Notes: generated by a model not told the origin, from the letters alone. Shown: positions 1 through 9,372, counted from the stretch's first letter. The stretch: 19,126 bases of DNA from Opitutaceae bacterium (GCA_031266495.1 JAISAX010000294.1:1-19126); one strand, 5' to 3'. Numbers and translations are program-made.

Positions 1-22
1 CCGCACGCCGCACGCCGCACGC
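1..22. repeat. Short tandem repeat, three copies of CCGCACG
   Basis: Three perfect tandem copies of the 7-base unit CCGCACG begin at the first base of the window, so the array may continue to the left. It lies about 85 bases upstream of htpG. I see no coding or regulatory meaning in it. Confidence 0.6.
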
Positions 23-105
23 ATTTCTCCGATCCAAAAACTGGACATTCGCCACCAGACCTTTTTAGGGCATGGGTTCTCTTTCGTATTTTCAACCACA
101 CAACC

Positions 106-1980
<1,875 letters not shown>

Positions 1981-1994
1981 CCGAGTTCAGGGAA

Positions 1995-2120
1995 GTGGCG
2001 CGGGCGTCCCGCCCGCTCCGGGAGTGGCACGGGCATCTTGCCCGTGTTCCGGTGTGGCACGGGCATCCTTGCCCGTGAGCATTGCCTCTCCGTCCGGCGT
2101 GGCACGGGCTTCCAGCCCGC
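1995..2120. repeat. Cluster of four imperfect palindromic repeats (GTGGCACGGGC type)
   Basis: Four units lie in the gap between the convergent genes htpG and the AraC regulator, at about 1995-2016, 2024-2046, 2054-2077 and 2099-2120. Each reads GTGGC(A/G)CGGGC, a spacer of a few bases, then GCCCG(C/T), so each can form a GC-rich hairpin. The sequence between units varies. Read in reverse, one frame gives GRDARAT-like peptides, which produces spurious ORFs here. The cluster could act as a bidirectional terminator. Two related units in the opposite orientation lie inside the giant phage gene at 11413-11461. Confidence 0.85.
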
Positions 2121-2130
2121 GAGCGTTGCC

Positions 2131-3087
2131 TCACCGCCGTCCCTCCCCCCCCCCTCTCCCTCTCTCCCCCGTCCCGGCCGCCGCGTCACGCAGATTCCGA
2201 TACGCTCCCGGCGAAAAGTGAAACCGCGCCCGGAAGCACTTGCACAGATGGTTGGCGTCGGCGAACCCCGTGCGCGCCGCGATCTCCTTCACCGAAAGAC
2301 TGGCATCGCGCAACAGCCCCGCCGCCTCGCCCAGCCGCACCTCGCGCACAAACCCCGCCGGCATCTGTCCCGTCACCCGGGAAAACCGCTGAGTGAAGTG
2401 CGTGCGACTCATCGAAAACTCCGCGGCCAGCCGCTCCACCGGCAACGACTCCGCGAGATGGCGCAACGTGAACGCCCGCACCTGCTCCAGCAGTTTCCGC
2501 CGCGGCTCCAGCGGATGTTTTTGCAGAAACACCCACCTCTCCATTTCCAGCATCCACCGGAAAAGCCCCTCTTCGACCGAAAACGAGTCATCGCCCCCGC
2601 CCCGCCAGATATGCTCCACCAACGCCAGCGCCGCCTTCACCGGCGCCGACTCCTCGGGCAGCGCGAACACACGATTCAGAAAATCCTCCGCCCCCCGCGA
2701 AAACAACCGCTCGATCAGATACGCGTGATCGAACACAAACCACACAAACGTCCATTCCGGGCATTCCGGCGCGCTCCGGTAACAATGCTCCGACGGCACC
2801 CTGACGAGCAGCGCATGCTCCTCCGGCACCATTTCCGCCACTCCTCCGCTCCTTCCGCTTCCTCCTGCGGCCGGCGTCTCCAGCACGCCCCATCCTTTCA
2901 GCGAATACAGAAACACCCCGATCGGCGGCCGCGTCAGTGCCAGCGGCCGCATCCCGTCAAAACAGTACCGCCGCCCCGGCCGCACCGTTTCCAGCCCTAC
3001 GGCCATCACACCCGTTCCATGTCGCGGGAGCGAAGTGCGCATTTCCGGCCCCCAGGACCGTTGCAAATGGGCGATCAGTTTTGTCAC
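2131..3087 (-). CDS. AraC-family transcriptional regulator
   Basis: This 318-aa protein has an N-terminal sensor-like part, probably cupin-like for a sugar-type ligand, and a C-terminal AraC DNA-binding domain of about 100 residues. The two HTH units are visible as [20 protein letters not shown] and [20 protein letters not shown], followed by [14 protein letters not shown], the AraC signature. I use the GTG at 3087; an in-frame ATG at 3042 would shorten the protein by 15 residues. A 13-base palindrome overlaps the GTG. The last residues are Gly/Arg-rich because the stop is preceded by a C10 run (2145-2154), so tract slippage would change only the tail. The gene is divergent from the prepilin-like gene, which suggests it controls the rightward cluster; that is inference. 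Confidence 0.93.
   Translation of the reverse strand: MTKLIAHLQRSWGPEMRTSLPRHGTGVMAVGLETVRPGRRYCFDGMRPLALTRPPIGVFLYSLKGWGVLETPAAGGSGRSGGVAEMVPEEHALLVRVPSEHCYRSAPECPEWTFVWFVFDHAYLIERLFSRGAEDFLNRVFALPEESAPVKAALALVEHIWRGGGDDSFSVEEGLFRWMLEMERWVFLQKHPLEPRRKLLEQVRAFTLRHLAESLPVERLAAEFSMSRTHFTQRFSRVTGQMPAGFVREVRLGEAAGLLRDASLSVKEIAARTGFADANHLCKCFRARFHFSPGAYRNLRDAAAGTGERGRGGGEGRR
2145..2154. repeat. Poly-C tract (C10)
   Basis: A run of ten C bases lies inside the 3' end of the AraC-type gene, a few codons before its stop. A length change would alter only the last few residues of that protein. Confidence 0.9.
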
Positions 3088-3101
3088 AAAAAGAATATAA
3101 T
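3079..3101. promoter_or_regulatory. Palindrome and -10-like element between divergent genes
   Basis: TTTTGTCACAAAA at 3079-3091 is a palindrome of two 6-base arms around a central C, and it overlaps the GTG start of the AraC-type gene. A TATAAT hexamer follows at 3096-3101 on the + strand, oriented toward the prepilin-like gene, but no good -35 sits 16-18 bases upstream of it. The site could be an operator for autoregulation or for control of the rightward cluster. The sequence is seen; the role is inferred. Confidence 0.45.
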
Positions 3102-3312
3102 CAGCCCATATATGCCAGTCTTCGCTCTTTTCTCAAGCCTGCGGATGATCATTTTCATGGACCACAAATTTACCATAAAAGCAAAACCGCCCCACCGCCC
3201 CGCTCTTTCCACCAGACCCTGATCCGGCACAAATCCACCATCAACCGCACACATTTCCCATCAATCCACCTTTTCCATCCTGTCGTCCCCACCATATTCA
3301 GCACCATTCCCT

Positions 3313-3325
3313 CCCCCCCCCCCCC
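3313..3325. repeat. Poly-C tract (C13) upstream of the prepilin-like gene
   Basis: Thirteen consecutive C bases end 16 bases before the ATG at 3342. The leader has no Shine-Dalgarno sequence. Related runs lie before the next two genes. Confidence 0.9.
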
Positions 3326-3341
3326 ACACACACCGTCCACC

Positions 3342-4085
3342 ATGAAACCCGTCACCCGAGCCACACCCGTCACCCGCGCCTTCACGCTCATCGAACTCCT
3401 CACCGTCATTGCCATCATCGGCATCCTGGCGGCGATCATCCTCCCCACTGTCGGAAAAGTCCGCAAGACCGCTCGCCGCGCCACCTGCGCCTCCAACCTC
3501 CGCCAGATTCACGCCGCCATCATGCTCCATGCTTCGGACAACCGGGATTTCCTTATCGCCGGACAGGCTGGCACCGTCGCATACCCGCCTGGCAGCAAAC
3601 CCGGTGTTTACTGGTATCAGAAATTATGGGACGGTGTTGTCACGAGTGGTGATTCCCCCCTTGCCCCCTACACCGGAGGAGCGGAGACGCTTTCCCGAAT
3701 AACCATCTGTCCGGAAAACCTCACGCCGATCCCCACCACGGAAGGCTCGAAAGTCAAAAATCCGAACGGCTATCCCTACGTCGTCAACTACGCCGTTCTT
3801 ATTGACAATTCGCGCTCCAACAAAGGTGCCGAAAAATTTGTGCGAATCTCTCAATTACAGGAAGCCAGCAATACACCTATGATTACAGATTCAAACTTTG
3901 GCGTCACCGACTGGGGCGGACCGGGCTGGGAAGGAAACAAATATCCGCATTCCAATCACATCCGTATCGGCGAGTCGCACGACGGCAAAAGCAACGTCCT
4001 CTGGGCCGACGGCCATGTGACCATGAAAACCCGCGAAGAAGTGAAGGCGCAAATCGCGCAAATGCCCTTCCCCAATCCCTCCTGA
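3342..4085 (+). CDS. Prepilin-like protein with N-terminal methylation motif and H-X9-DG motif
   Basis: This 247-aa protein begins with a type IV prepilin/pseudopilin leader: a short basic N-terminus, then [20 protein letters not shown], with predicted cleavage between Ala13 and Phe14 and the key Glu18 (E5 of the mature form). The rest is a soluble domain. Near the C-terminus His213 and Asp223-Gly224 form the H-X9-DG motif typical of the large pseudopilin-like families of Planctomycetes and Verrucomicrobia. The start is the ATG at 3342 because the leader begins there; the frame stays open upstream to 2937 but that part is not convincing. The protein is probably processed by PilD and anchored in the inner membrane or in a secretion pseudopilus. 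It precedes a PEP-CTERM gene by about 115 bases. Substrate or partner unknown. Confidence 0.93.
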   Translation: MKPVTRATPVTRAFTLIELLTVIAIIGILAAIILPTVGKVRKTARRATCASNLRQIHAAIMLHASDNRDFLIAGQAGTVAYPPGSKPGVYWYQKLWDGVVTSGDSPLAPYTGGAETLSRITICPENLTPIPTTEGSKVKNPNGYPYVVNYAVLIDNSRSNKGAEKFVRISQLQEASNTPMITDSNFGVTDWGGPGWEGNKYPHSNHIRIGESHDGKSNVLWADGHVTMKTREEVKAQIAQMPFPNPS

Positions 4086-4100
4086 CCCGGGAAATCCCTC

Positions 4101-4109
4101 CCCCCCCCC
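4101..4109. repeat. Poly-C tract (C9) before the PEP-CTERM gene
   Basis: Nine consecutive C bases lie in the 60-base gap between the prepilin-like gene and the first possible ATG (4146) of the PEP-CTERM gene. The gap is strongly pyrimidine-rich. Confidence 0.85.
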
Positions 4110-4199
4110 GTTCCCACCCATCTCCGTCCCGCATCCCTGCATCCCATGAAAAACCAGATCCTGAATCCCGATACAAACAATACCCGAACCACAATCCGC

Positions 4200-5126
4200 A
4201 TGAAACACCGCCACCTCCGACACCTGCTGTGCCTGCCGCTCTGCGCGGCGGCATTTTTAACAACCGCGTCCGCGCAGATGCTGCTCCTCGAATACACGTT
4301 CGACGACTACACCGCCGGCTCCACCACGACGGCAAACACCGGTGCCCTCGGCAGTGCCGCCGACCTCACGATGTACGACACCAATCACAGCACAAGCAAC
4401 CGCGTCGGCACGCCCGCCGGCCTCTATTCCGCTGCTGACACTGGACTCGGCGGCGCCGGCCGCGCCTTCAACGGCACCGGCGCAAATGGCATGGGCGGCA
4501 GCACCACGGCATATACCGGCAACCGCGCCCAGACGACTGCCACGATCAGCACCGGCGTGATTCAGTCCTTCACCATCACCGGCTGGTTCAAACCGGACGG
4601 CAGCGTGATCGGGAACGGTGCCAAAATACTGGATACGACCGGCAGCGCGCTCGTGGTCAGCTCCTCCGCCAACGGACGCCTTGGCCTCTATGTGAACGGC
4701 AATACCGTCAGTGGCAATGCGAGCAACTATTACGCCACCGGCACGTGGGTATTCTTTGCCATCACCTACGACGGCGCGCTGACCGCCAACAACGTGAATT
4801 TCTACATCGGTTCCGAAAGCAGTAATTCCCTCGCCAAGGTAGGTGACGCCCTGACGCTCAACAAAGGCTCGCTGACGCTCACGGATGTTTCTCTCGCCCT
4901 TGGAAACTCCGTCGGCAGCAATTCCCGTCCATTCGACGGACTGATCGACAACATTCGTATTTATACAAACAATACGACCGATTCAGGAATCCTTACCTTG
5001 GGCCAAATCGAGTCCCTGCGCGCCACCGGCTCCATTGTCCCCGAGCCCGCCACCGTTACGCTCCTCGCCGGCGGAGCGATTCTCGGCGTCGCCCTGACGC
5101 TCCGTCGCCGCGCCCGCCTTTCCTGA
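4200..5126 (+). CDS. Secreted LamG-like protein with PEP-CTERM sorting signal
   Basis: This 308-aa exported protein has three parts. The signal peptide runs from MKHRHLRHLLCLPLC to a likely cut after TASA. The main domain resembles a concanavalin A/LamG-type beta-sandwich: the YTFDD start, the ITGWFKPDG strand, the GTWVFFAITYDG segment and the FDGLIDNIRIY end are typical. The C-terminus has the PEP-CTERM tripartite signal: Pro281-Glu-Pro, a hydrophobic helix (VTLLAGGAILGVALTL) and an RRRAR tail. PEP-CTERM proteins are processed by an exosortase and usually end up in the envelope or exopolysaccharide. I chose the ATG at 4200 because it gives a normal signal peptide; the ATG at 4146 would add 18 residues. 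It probably binds carbohydrate or a surface polymer, but the ligand is unknown. Confidence 0.9.
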   Translation: MKHRHLRHLLCLPLCAAAFLTTASAQMLLLEYTFDDYTAGSTTTANTGALGSAADLTMYDTNHSTSNRVGTPAGLYSAADTGLGGAGRAFNGTGANGMGGSTTAYTGNRAQTTATISTGVIQSFTITGWFKPDGSVIGNGAKILDTTGSALVVSSSANGRLGLYVNGNTVSGNASNYYATGTWVFFAITYDGALTANNVNFYIGSESSNSLAKVGDALTLNKGSLTLTDVSLALGNSVGSNSRPFDGLIDNIRIYTNNTTDSGILTLGQIESLRATGSIVPEPATVTLLAGGAILGVALTLRRRARLS

Positions 5127-5137
5127 CCCTCCCACCG

Positions 5138-5152
5138 CCCCCCCCCCCCCCC
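5138..5152. repeat. Poly-C tract (C15) upstream of the lyase-like gene
   Basis: Fifteen consecutive C bases, the longest run in the window, end 31 bases before the ATG at 5184. A purine-rich AGGAAA follows at 5161-5166. Confidence 0.9.
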
Positions 5153-5183
5153 GCTGTATCAGGAAAACAGCGATTTGTTTCCC

Positions 5184-6956
5184 ATGACAAAATCCGGCAA
5201 TCCTTGTCTTTTTGTGTCCGCATTCGCCGCAATCGCTCTGTGCGGACATGCCTCCTTTCTCTCCGCGCAATCACACCTCCCTGATTTCCCGCAAATCCCC
5301 AACGGGGAGTTTGTCCAACCCGTCCAATCCGTCTCCGCCGATGCCGCCACGGCGGACGCCGGGAAAAACGGCTGGCACCCCTCGGTCTGGAATCAGGGCA
5401 CACCGGCGACGACTCCCGCGCCGGAAGCCGCCGGAGCATTCGTCCGCGCCTCCGAAAACGGACTCAACTACCTGCAACTCGCCGCGACCAGCCAAGGAGC
5501 TCTCGGCTGGACATCGCCGGTCGTCCCCCTCGACGAAACCCTGAAAAAAGGCTTTCGCGTCACCATCGCCATCAACGCCACATCCGGCTACGCGGGCAAT
5601 TATCCCTGGGCCTTCGTTGCATGGAGCAAAGACGGACGCTTCCTCTCCTCCGTTCCATTTCAGGACATCAAACCCCTCGTATCCGGAATCGGAAAAAAGG
5701 CGGGTCGTGACAAACGCACTACGTGGCGGGAGTTTTTTCTCGATATCCCCGCCGCCTCGATCCCCGCCGGCGCGACGCATCTTACCCTGAATCTGGCGAC
5801 CCATGCGGACCAGGCGTCAGGAAAAACTCCCGCCGGTTTTGTCCGTTATGCCACCGTCACGCTTCAGCCCGTTAAAAAGCTCGACGTTCGCAGCCCGCTC
5901 GTCCGTCGCGCCATCGCCACGCCCGCAGGCACGTATTTTACCTATCCTCACTCCAATGGATTCTGGCGGTCCGATAAAAATTGGGACGCCAACACCTTTG
6001 TGGTCGGGCGTGAATCCGAAGGCTCCAACACCCTTTCGCTGATGGAGTTCGACCCCGCCACCGGCCACCATCGCCCGCTCGCCGCCTCGGAAAACACCAA
6101 CTCCTTTTACTGCATCACCGACGCCGGTCTTGCCATCGCCTCGACCAAACGCTCCAACAACGCCCTCGTCCTCCTCGACCTCACCGGACGCCAGCCCAAC
6201 CGCATCCTCACGACCGCCCCCGCCGGCACGCAAATTTCCCATGGAGCCGACATTCTTCCCGATGGCAGCAAGGCCGCTTTCGCCCTCTGGAAATGGAAAC
6301 CCAAGGAATTCAAACTCCAGGAAATCGACATCGCCACCGGTGCCGTGTCCACCCGCATGACCGTGGACTGGACCATCAACCACGTCCATTATCATCCTTT
6401 CGACCCCTCCTGGATTTCCCTCTGCAACGAAGTCGGCGGCGCGCCCAAGGGGCAACGCCCGCTCGACCGCATCTGGGCCTGGCATCCGACACTCGCTCCG
6501 CAAGGCAAGCGCATGTTCGATCCGCACGACGATCAGGGCCGCCCCATCCTCATCACCCACGAGCGCGCCCTGTATCACAAACCTGGAGTCATTGGCGACG
6601 TGGTTTCTCCCAGCCCCGGCCAGCCACGCGGCCTGTGGGAAGTCAACTACGACGGCACCCGCCGCGTCATCGCCGAGGGCAAGGGTTTTCAGCACTGTAA
6701 CATCAGCCGCGACGGACGCTGGGCCGTGGCCGATGTCGTCAACCAGCAGGACCGCACTACCATGGAAACCTGCCTTATCGACTTCAGGACCGGGAAAAAG
6801 GAAGTCCTCTACGCGGGGCGGGCGACAAAGCATCCCTGGCACGCGCATCCGCACATCAGCCCGGACGGGAAGTATGTGATTCTCAACGACAGCAGCCTCC
6901 TCCGCGCCGTCGCGCTCGAAATCGACCAGACACGTCTCGAAGCCTTCCTGAAATAA
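5184..6956 (+). CDS. Secreted beta-propeller protein related to oligogalacturonate lyase (PL22-like)
   Basis: This protein has 590 aa from the ATG at 5184. A TTG at 5175 has the better-spaced AGGAAA (5161-5166) and adds only three residues. A signal peptide ends near FLSAQ. Residues of about 30-230 form a beta-sandwich-like, carbohydrate-binding-type region; about 235-590 form a beta-propeller. Compared from memory with bacterial oligogalacturonate lyases, the propeller keeps the GHP-like histidine (His400), the THE histidine (His459), the QHCNISRDG segment and the HPH pair (His555, His557), which in that family bind manganese or act in catalysis. The family's metal-binding glutamine aligns with Trp552. 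It may split unsaturated oligogalacturonides from pectin, but export and the extra N-terminal domain are unlike the cytoplasmic enzymes, so a related substrate is possible. It is the last gene of the PEP-CTERM cluster. Confidence 0.75.
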   Translation: MTKSGNPCLFVSAFAAIALCGHASFLSAQSHLPDFPQIPNGEFVQPVQSVSADAATADAGKNGWHPSVWNQGTPATTPAPEAAGAFVRASENGLNYLQLAATSQGALGWTSPVVPLDETLKKGFRVTIAINATSGYAGNYPWAFVAWSKDGRFLSSVPFQDIKPLVSGIGKKAGRDKRTTWREFFLDIPAASIPAGATHLTLNLATHADQASGKTPAGFVRYATVTLQPVKKLDVRSPLVRRAIATPAGTYFTYPHSNGFWRSDKNWDANTFVVGRESEGSNTLSLMEFDPATGHHRPLAASENTNSFYCITDAGLAIASTKRSNNALVLLDLTGRQPNRILTTAPAGTQISHGADILPDGSKAAFALWKWKPKEFKLQEIDIATGAVSTRMTVDWTINHVHYHPFDPSWISLCNEVGGAPKGQRPLDRIWAWHPTLAPQGKRMFDPHDDQGRPILITHERALYHKPGVIGDVVSPSPGQPRGLWEVNYDGTRRVIAEGKGFQHCNISRDGRWAVADVVNQQDRTTMETCLIDFRTGKKEVLYAGRATKHPWHAHPHISPDGKYVILNDSSLLRAVALEIDQTRLEAFLK

Positions 6957-7046
6957 CGGATATTACGCGGAAGCGCCTTCATATCGCCCGGATTATTCCA
7001 ATCCTGCGATCATCATCGCGCACTGAAGTTACGCGGATCGACCGTA

Positions 7047-7068
7047 GGGGCTTCGCAAGCGAAGACCC
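7047..7068. terminator. Hairpin in convergent gap (GGG-CTTCG/CGAAG-CCC)
   Basis: CTTCG (7051-7055) pairs with CGAAG (7060-7064) around a CAAG loop. Outer GGG (7047-7049) pairs with CCC (7066-7068) across a G/A mismatch. It lies between two convergent genes, so it may end transcripts from either side. There is no U-tract, so intrinsic termination is uncertain. Confidence 0.4.
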
Positions 7069-7113
7069 GGAACAGAACCATCCCGGCCTCCGCCGCCACA
7101 CCAGCTCATCGAG

Positions 7114-7133
7114 CCCGGTGACTCGAGTCCGGG
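7114..7133. terminator. Second hairpin next to the glyoxalase stop (CCCGG/CCGGG)
   Basis: CCCGG (7114-7118) and ACTC pair with GAGT and CCGGG (7129-7133), with a TG bulge on the left arm. The inner 10-mer GACTCGAGTC is itself a palindrome. It sits just outside the stop of the leftward glyoxalase gene. There is no U-run. Confidence 0.35.
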
Positions 7134-7137
7134 ATGA

Positions 7138-7551
7138 CTATCGGGTGCAAGCCGACCCTTGTTTCCGGCGTTCGATCAACTCCACCTCATAGCCCTCGGG
7201 CGCGTCGATGAAGGCGATCATGCCGCTGCCCGACCGCGTGGGACCGTCGCTGAGTTCATAGCCCCTAGCCTTCAATTCTGTGGCAAAAGCCTCCAGGTTT
7301 TCGACCTCGAACGCGAGGTGCATGAGATCGGGCTGCACCTGCACGGGTGGCGCGTCGGCGCTGGCGGGCATCTGGCAAAGCTCGATTTCCTCCTCGCTGC
7401 CCGGCGTGGCCAGAAACACCAGTTGCGCCCCGCGCGGGGACTGCGAACGGCGGGCCACCCTCAGGCCGAGTGCATCTTCGTAAAATTTCACGGAGCGTTC
7501 GATATCGTTTACCCGCATGCGGGTGTGAAGGAGTCTGGTAACGGTTGCCAT
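7138..7551 (-). CDS. gloA: Lactoylglutathione lyase (glyoxalase I, VOC family)
   Basis: This 137-aa enzyme isomerises the methylglyoxal-glutathione hemithioacetal to S-lactoylglutathione in the cytoplasm. It has the two VOC modules of bacterial GloA at normal length. The four expected metal ligands are present: His9 (RLLHTRMRV), Glu57 (EEIELCQ), His78 (LMHLAFEV) and Glu124 (GYEVELIE). It lacks the extra insertion of the zinc-dependent eukaryotic type, so a nickel/cobalt-type enzyme is likely. The ATG at 7551 matches the family start (MATVTRLLHT); the frame stays open upstream to 7608 without homology. The gene is single, convergent with the lyase-like gene, and lies about 145 bases from the tRNA on the other strand. 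Confidence 0.93.
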   Translation of the reverse strand: MATVTRLLHTRMRVNDIERSVKFYEDALGLRVARRSQSPRGAQLVFLATPGSEEEIELCQMPASADAPPVQVQPDLMHLAFEVENLEAFATELKARGYELSDGPTRSGSGMIAFIDAPEGYEVELIERRKQGSACTR

Positions 7552-7695
7552 TATGCGCCCGAGCCAACAACGGCTCCGGAAAGCTGAAAACCTCAAAATT
7601 CCGGCCAACCTTCCGCTTCCGCGGCAAAAAGCGCCCTCTGAAACTTTCTGCTTTTGTTTTGGGACCGGGCGACTACGTTCGCGCCCTTGCTTTCC

Positions 7696-7785
7696 GGAGA
7701 GGTGGCAGAGTGGTCGATCGCGCCTGACTCGAAATCAGGTGCTGGTGAAAACCAGCCGGGGGTTCGAATCCCTCCCTCTCCGCCA
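7696..7785 (+). tRNA. tRNA-Ser (anticodon CGA)
   Basis: A complete 90-base serine tRNA with encoded CCA. The acceptor arms are GGAGAGG (7696-7702) and CCTCTCC (7775-7781), with discriminator G7782 and CCA 7783-7785. The anticodon stem is CCTGA/TCAGG around the loop CTCGAAA, giving anticodon CGA (reads UCG). The long variable arm (TGCTGGTGAAAACCAGC) is typical of class II tRNA-Ser. The T-arm GGTTCGAATCC is standard. Phage-like genes start immediately downstream, so the 3' half is a candidate integration site. Confidence 0.97.
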
Positions 7786-7804
7786 ATGACTTAGAAAAAT
7801 AAAC

Positions 7805-7828
7805 CCAGTCTTTTCGGGCTGGTTTTTT
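7805..7828 (+). terminator. Rho-independent terminator after tRNA-Ser
   Basis: CCAGTC (7805-7810) pairs with GGCTGG (7817-7822), with one T-G pair, around a TTTTCG loop. Six T bases follow at 7823-7828. It lies 20 bases after the tRNA CCA end and is the clearest intrinsic terminator in the window. Confidence 0.8.
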
Positions 7829-7872
7829 GTTGTCCATTGACAGAGATACCCCTTTTCTACCTCTTTTCCTTC

Positions 7873-8179
7873 ATGAATTCCCCCAAATCGGTTGTCGAGC
7901 AAACCAAGCAGAGGATAGACCGCCTGAAGAAAATCGTGGAAGACTTCCGGTTGGCGGAGGGGAAAATCATCGAAGCAGGCAGCAGCCTTCTTCGCGGATT
8001 TCTTGCGGGATGCTCTGCCCCGCGTGCAGGGATATGCCCTTGAGACAGGTGATTTGTCGGGGAAAATCACGATGGAATTGTCCATCGACCTGTCTCCCGG
8101 CGCCAAATCCATATCCATCGACGGCACTATCATCCCGCCGCCAATGGTGTTACGCAAACAAGCGAACGTAGAATACTGA
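7873..8179 (+). pseudogene. Small phage-like gene interrupted by a frameshift
   Basis: The frame from the ATG at 7873 gives a charged, coiled-coil-like segment (MNSPKSVVEQTKQRIDRLKK to LAEGKIIEA) and then drifts to a stop at 8041-8043. The +1 frame is open from 7928 and, from about 7979, reads AAAFFADFLRDALPRVQGYA and then a beta-strand-like tail (ITMELSIDLSPGAKSISIDG) to a TGA at 8177-8179. Joining the two near 7975-7995 gives one plausible protein of about 101 residues. The downstream frame has no start of its own over that stretch, and its stop lies three bases before the next ATG (8183), as in a phage operon. Either the gene is broken or it uses programmed frameshifting; no obvious slippery heptamer is seen. 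I do not recognise the family. Confidence 0.5.
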
Positions 8180-8182
8180 ATC

Positions 8183-8548
8183 ATGAGCAACCCGCTTGGA
8201 CACCTCATGTTGACGCCGGACATGGTTCGCGCGGCGTGTGCAAAGATGGGGATCACGGTCGAGGAGCCATCTCCGCGGACAGACCCCTACCGGTCAAAGC
8301 TGCGGACGGGATACATGGATGGTGACATCCAGCGTCGGAGGACGGCGCAGTTTTCCGCTAACCTCCCATGGATGGTCGGCATGGCCCTGCGCGGCGTGAG
8401 CGTCAAGGTCATCGCAGCGGGGAGCATGTGTACCGAGGAGGCGGTGTACAAGCGGCTGCGGTGGTTCTCAGTCAGCACGCGCCGGGAGCCAATCGATCGA
8501 GGCGGACCGCAAGAGGAAATTGAGGTCATTGAAATATACGATGATTAG
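8183..8548 (+). CDS. Hypothetical phage-like protein with HTH-like segment
   Basis: This 121-aa protein is not one I recognise. The N-terminal half is charged and unstructured-looking (MSNPLGHLMLTPDMVRAAC). The middle reads MVGMALRGVSVKVIAAGSM, then CTEEAVYKRLRWF, which resembles a helix-turn-helix of the kind seen in resolvases and small terminase-like or sigma-like proteins (G-V-S-x-x-x-I-A spacing). The tail is acidic (QEEIEVIEIYDD). It starts three bases after the frameshifted small gene, so the two probably share a transcript. Its last 81 bases overlap the 3' end of the leftward gene ending at 8468. DNA binding is inferred only from the HTH-like spacing. Confidence 0.65.
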   Translation: MSNPLGHLMLTPDMVRAACAKMGITVEEPSPRTDPYRSKLRTGYMDGDIQRRRTAQFSANLPWMVGMALRGVSVKVIAAGSMCTEEAVYKRLRWFSVSTRREPIDRGGPQEEIEVIEIYDD

Positions 8549-9372
8549 GCGGAGCGTGATACGGCGACCGGCCAGCTTGAGGCCGGCAAGCTGCTCTTCG
8601 CGTGGGTAGCGTGTGCCGTGCCAGCGTCCATAGCGACGGCCTTCGCTCTCCGCGTAGATGCCGACGTAGGCTGGCGTGTTGCGTTGCCATTCCAGACGGA
8701 CTTGCAGGAATTCTTTCACCACGTCGGGCGATCCCATGTCCTCGTTCGCTGTCTCAAGGATGGCTATTGTCGCGTTCGGGAAATACAGTCTGGCCGTCGG
8801 CAGGGCTGCCGATGTCCACTCCGCCCACGGCGTACTCATGGAGAGGATACGCGCGTCGATGGTGTGTGCGTAGGCGTTGAGCTGCGGCGTGTCATCGACC
8901 GCGACGGACGGCAGGCCGGGCGTCGGTTCGGCGGCGATGGCGGCTGGCATCCTCTCTTCGGAAAGAGGATCCCGGTAGGCAGGGATTTCCCAGGTGTCGC
9001 GTTCCCGGATGCCGGAGAGGTCGGCGGTCAGAATCGATCCTGAACGTGTGATGGCGATGAGGCTGGACCGTGGGCGGTCGAGGATGAGGTCGGCGGCATC
9101 TGGCAGGCGTATCGGTCCGGTGATGGCTCCGGGACCTTCGTCCGGCTCGTGGTAAGCGTAGATGCCGCGCGTCCCGCCGGCGAGGGGGGCGAGGACGAAG
9201 AGGATGGAGTTATCGCGGTCATAGACGAGCTGGTAGTCGCCGGCGTCGGCTGGGGCGAAGGACATGGCGCCCGACCAGAGGCCGGCTCCGCTGGAGGTCG
9301 CGATTGGCAAATCACGGCTGCGGATTTGCCGGTAGCCGCCTTGGGGGGCACCAGACTCCCGGTAAATCTCAT
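8468..9372 (-). CDS. Phage-like hypothetical protein, apparently frameshifted near its 5' end
   Basis: From about 9350 down to the stop at 8468-8470 this strand encodes a coherent, beta-rich protein of about 290 residues, with segments such as GDYQLVYDRDNSILFVLAPL, GPIRLPDAADLILD and LQVRLEWQRNTPAYVGIYAE. I do not recognise the family; a virion or tail-associated role is a guess from context. The frame has no convincing start. An ATG at 9372 opens a different frame (MRFTGSLVPP); one extra C in the C6 run (G6 on the + strand, 9346-9351) would join it to the long frame and give a smooth protein of about 300 residues. Without that base, translation would need the TTG at 9433 or the ATG at 9265. 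The 3' end overlaps the rightward 121-aa gene by 81 bases. Confidence 0.55.

Noticed and set aside
1995..2120. The repeat cluster as a CRISPR array
   Set aside because: The units are only about 22 bases, imperfect and palindromic, the spacing is short and irregular, and no cas gene is near.
2038..3222. Rightward ORF of 394 aa opposite the AraC gene
   Set aside because: It starts in the repeat cluster and reads as Arg/Pro/His-rich antisense of a clear AraC-family protein.
7735..8256. Leftward ORF of 173 aa ending in GRDSNPRLVFTST
   Set aside because: The GRDSNPR-type ending is the antisense of the tRNA-Ser T-arm and acceptor, a well-known source of spurious ORFs. It also lies opposite the small phage gene.
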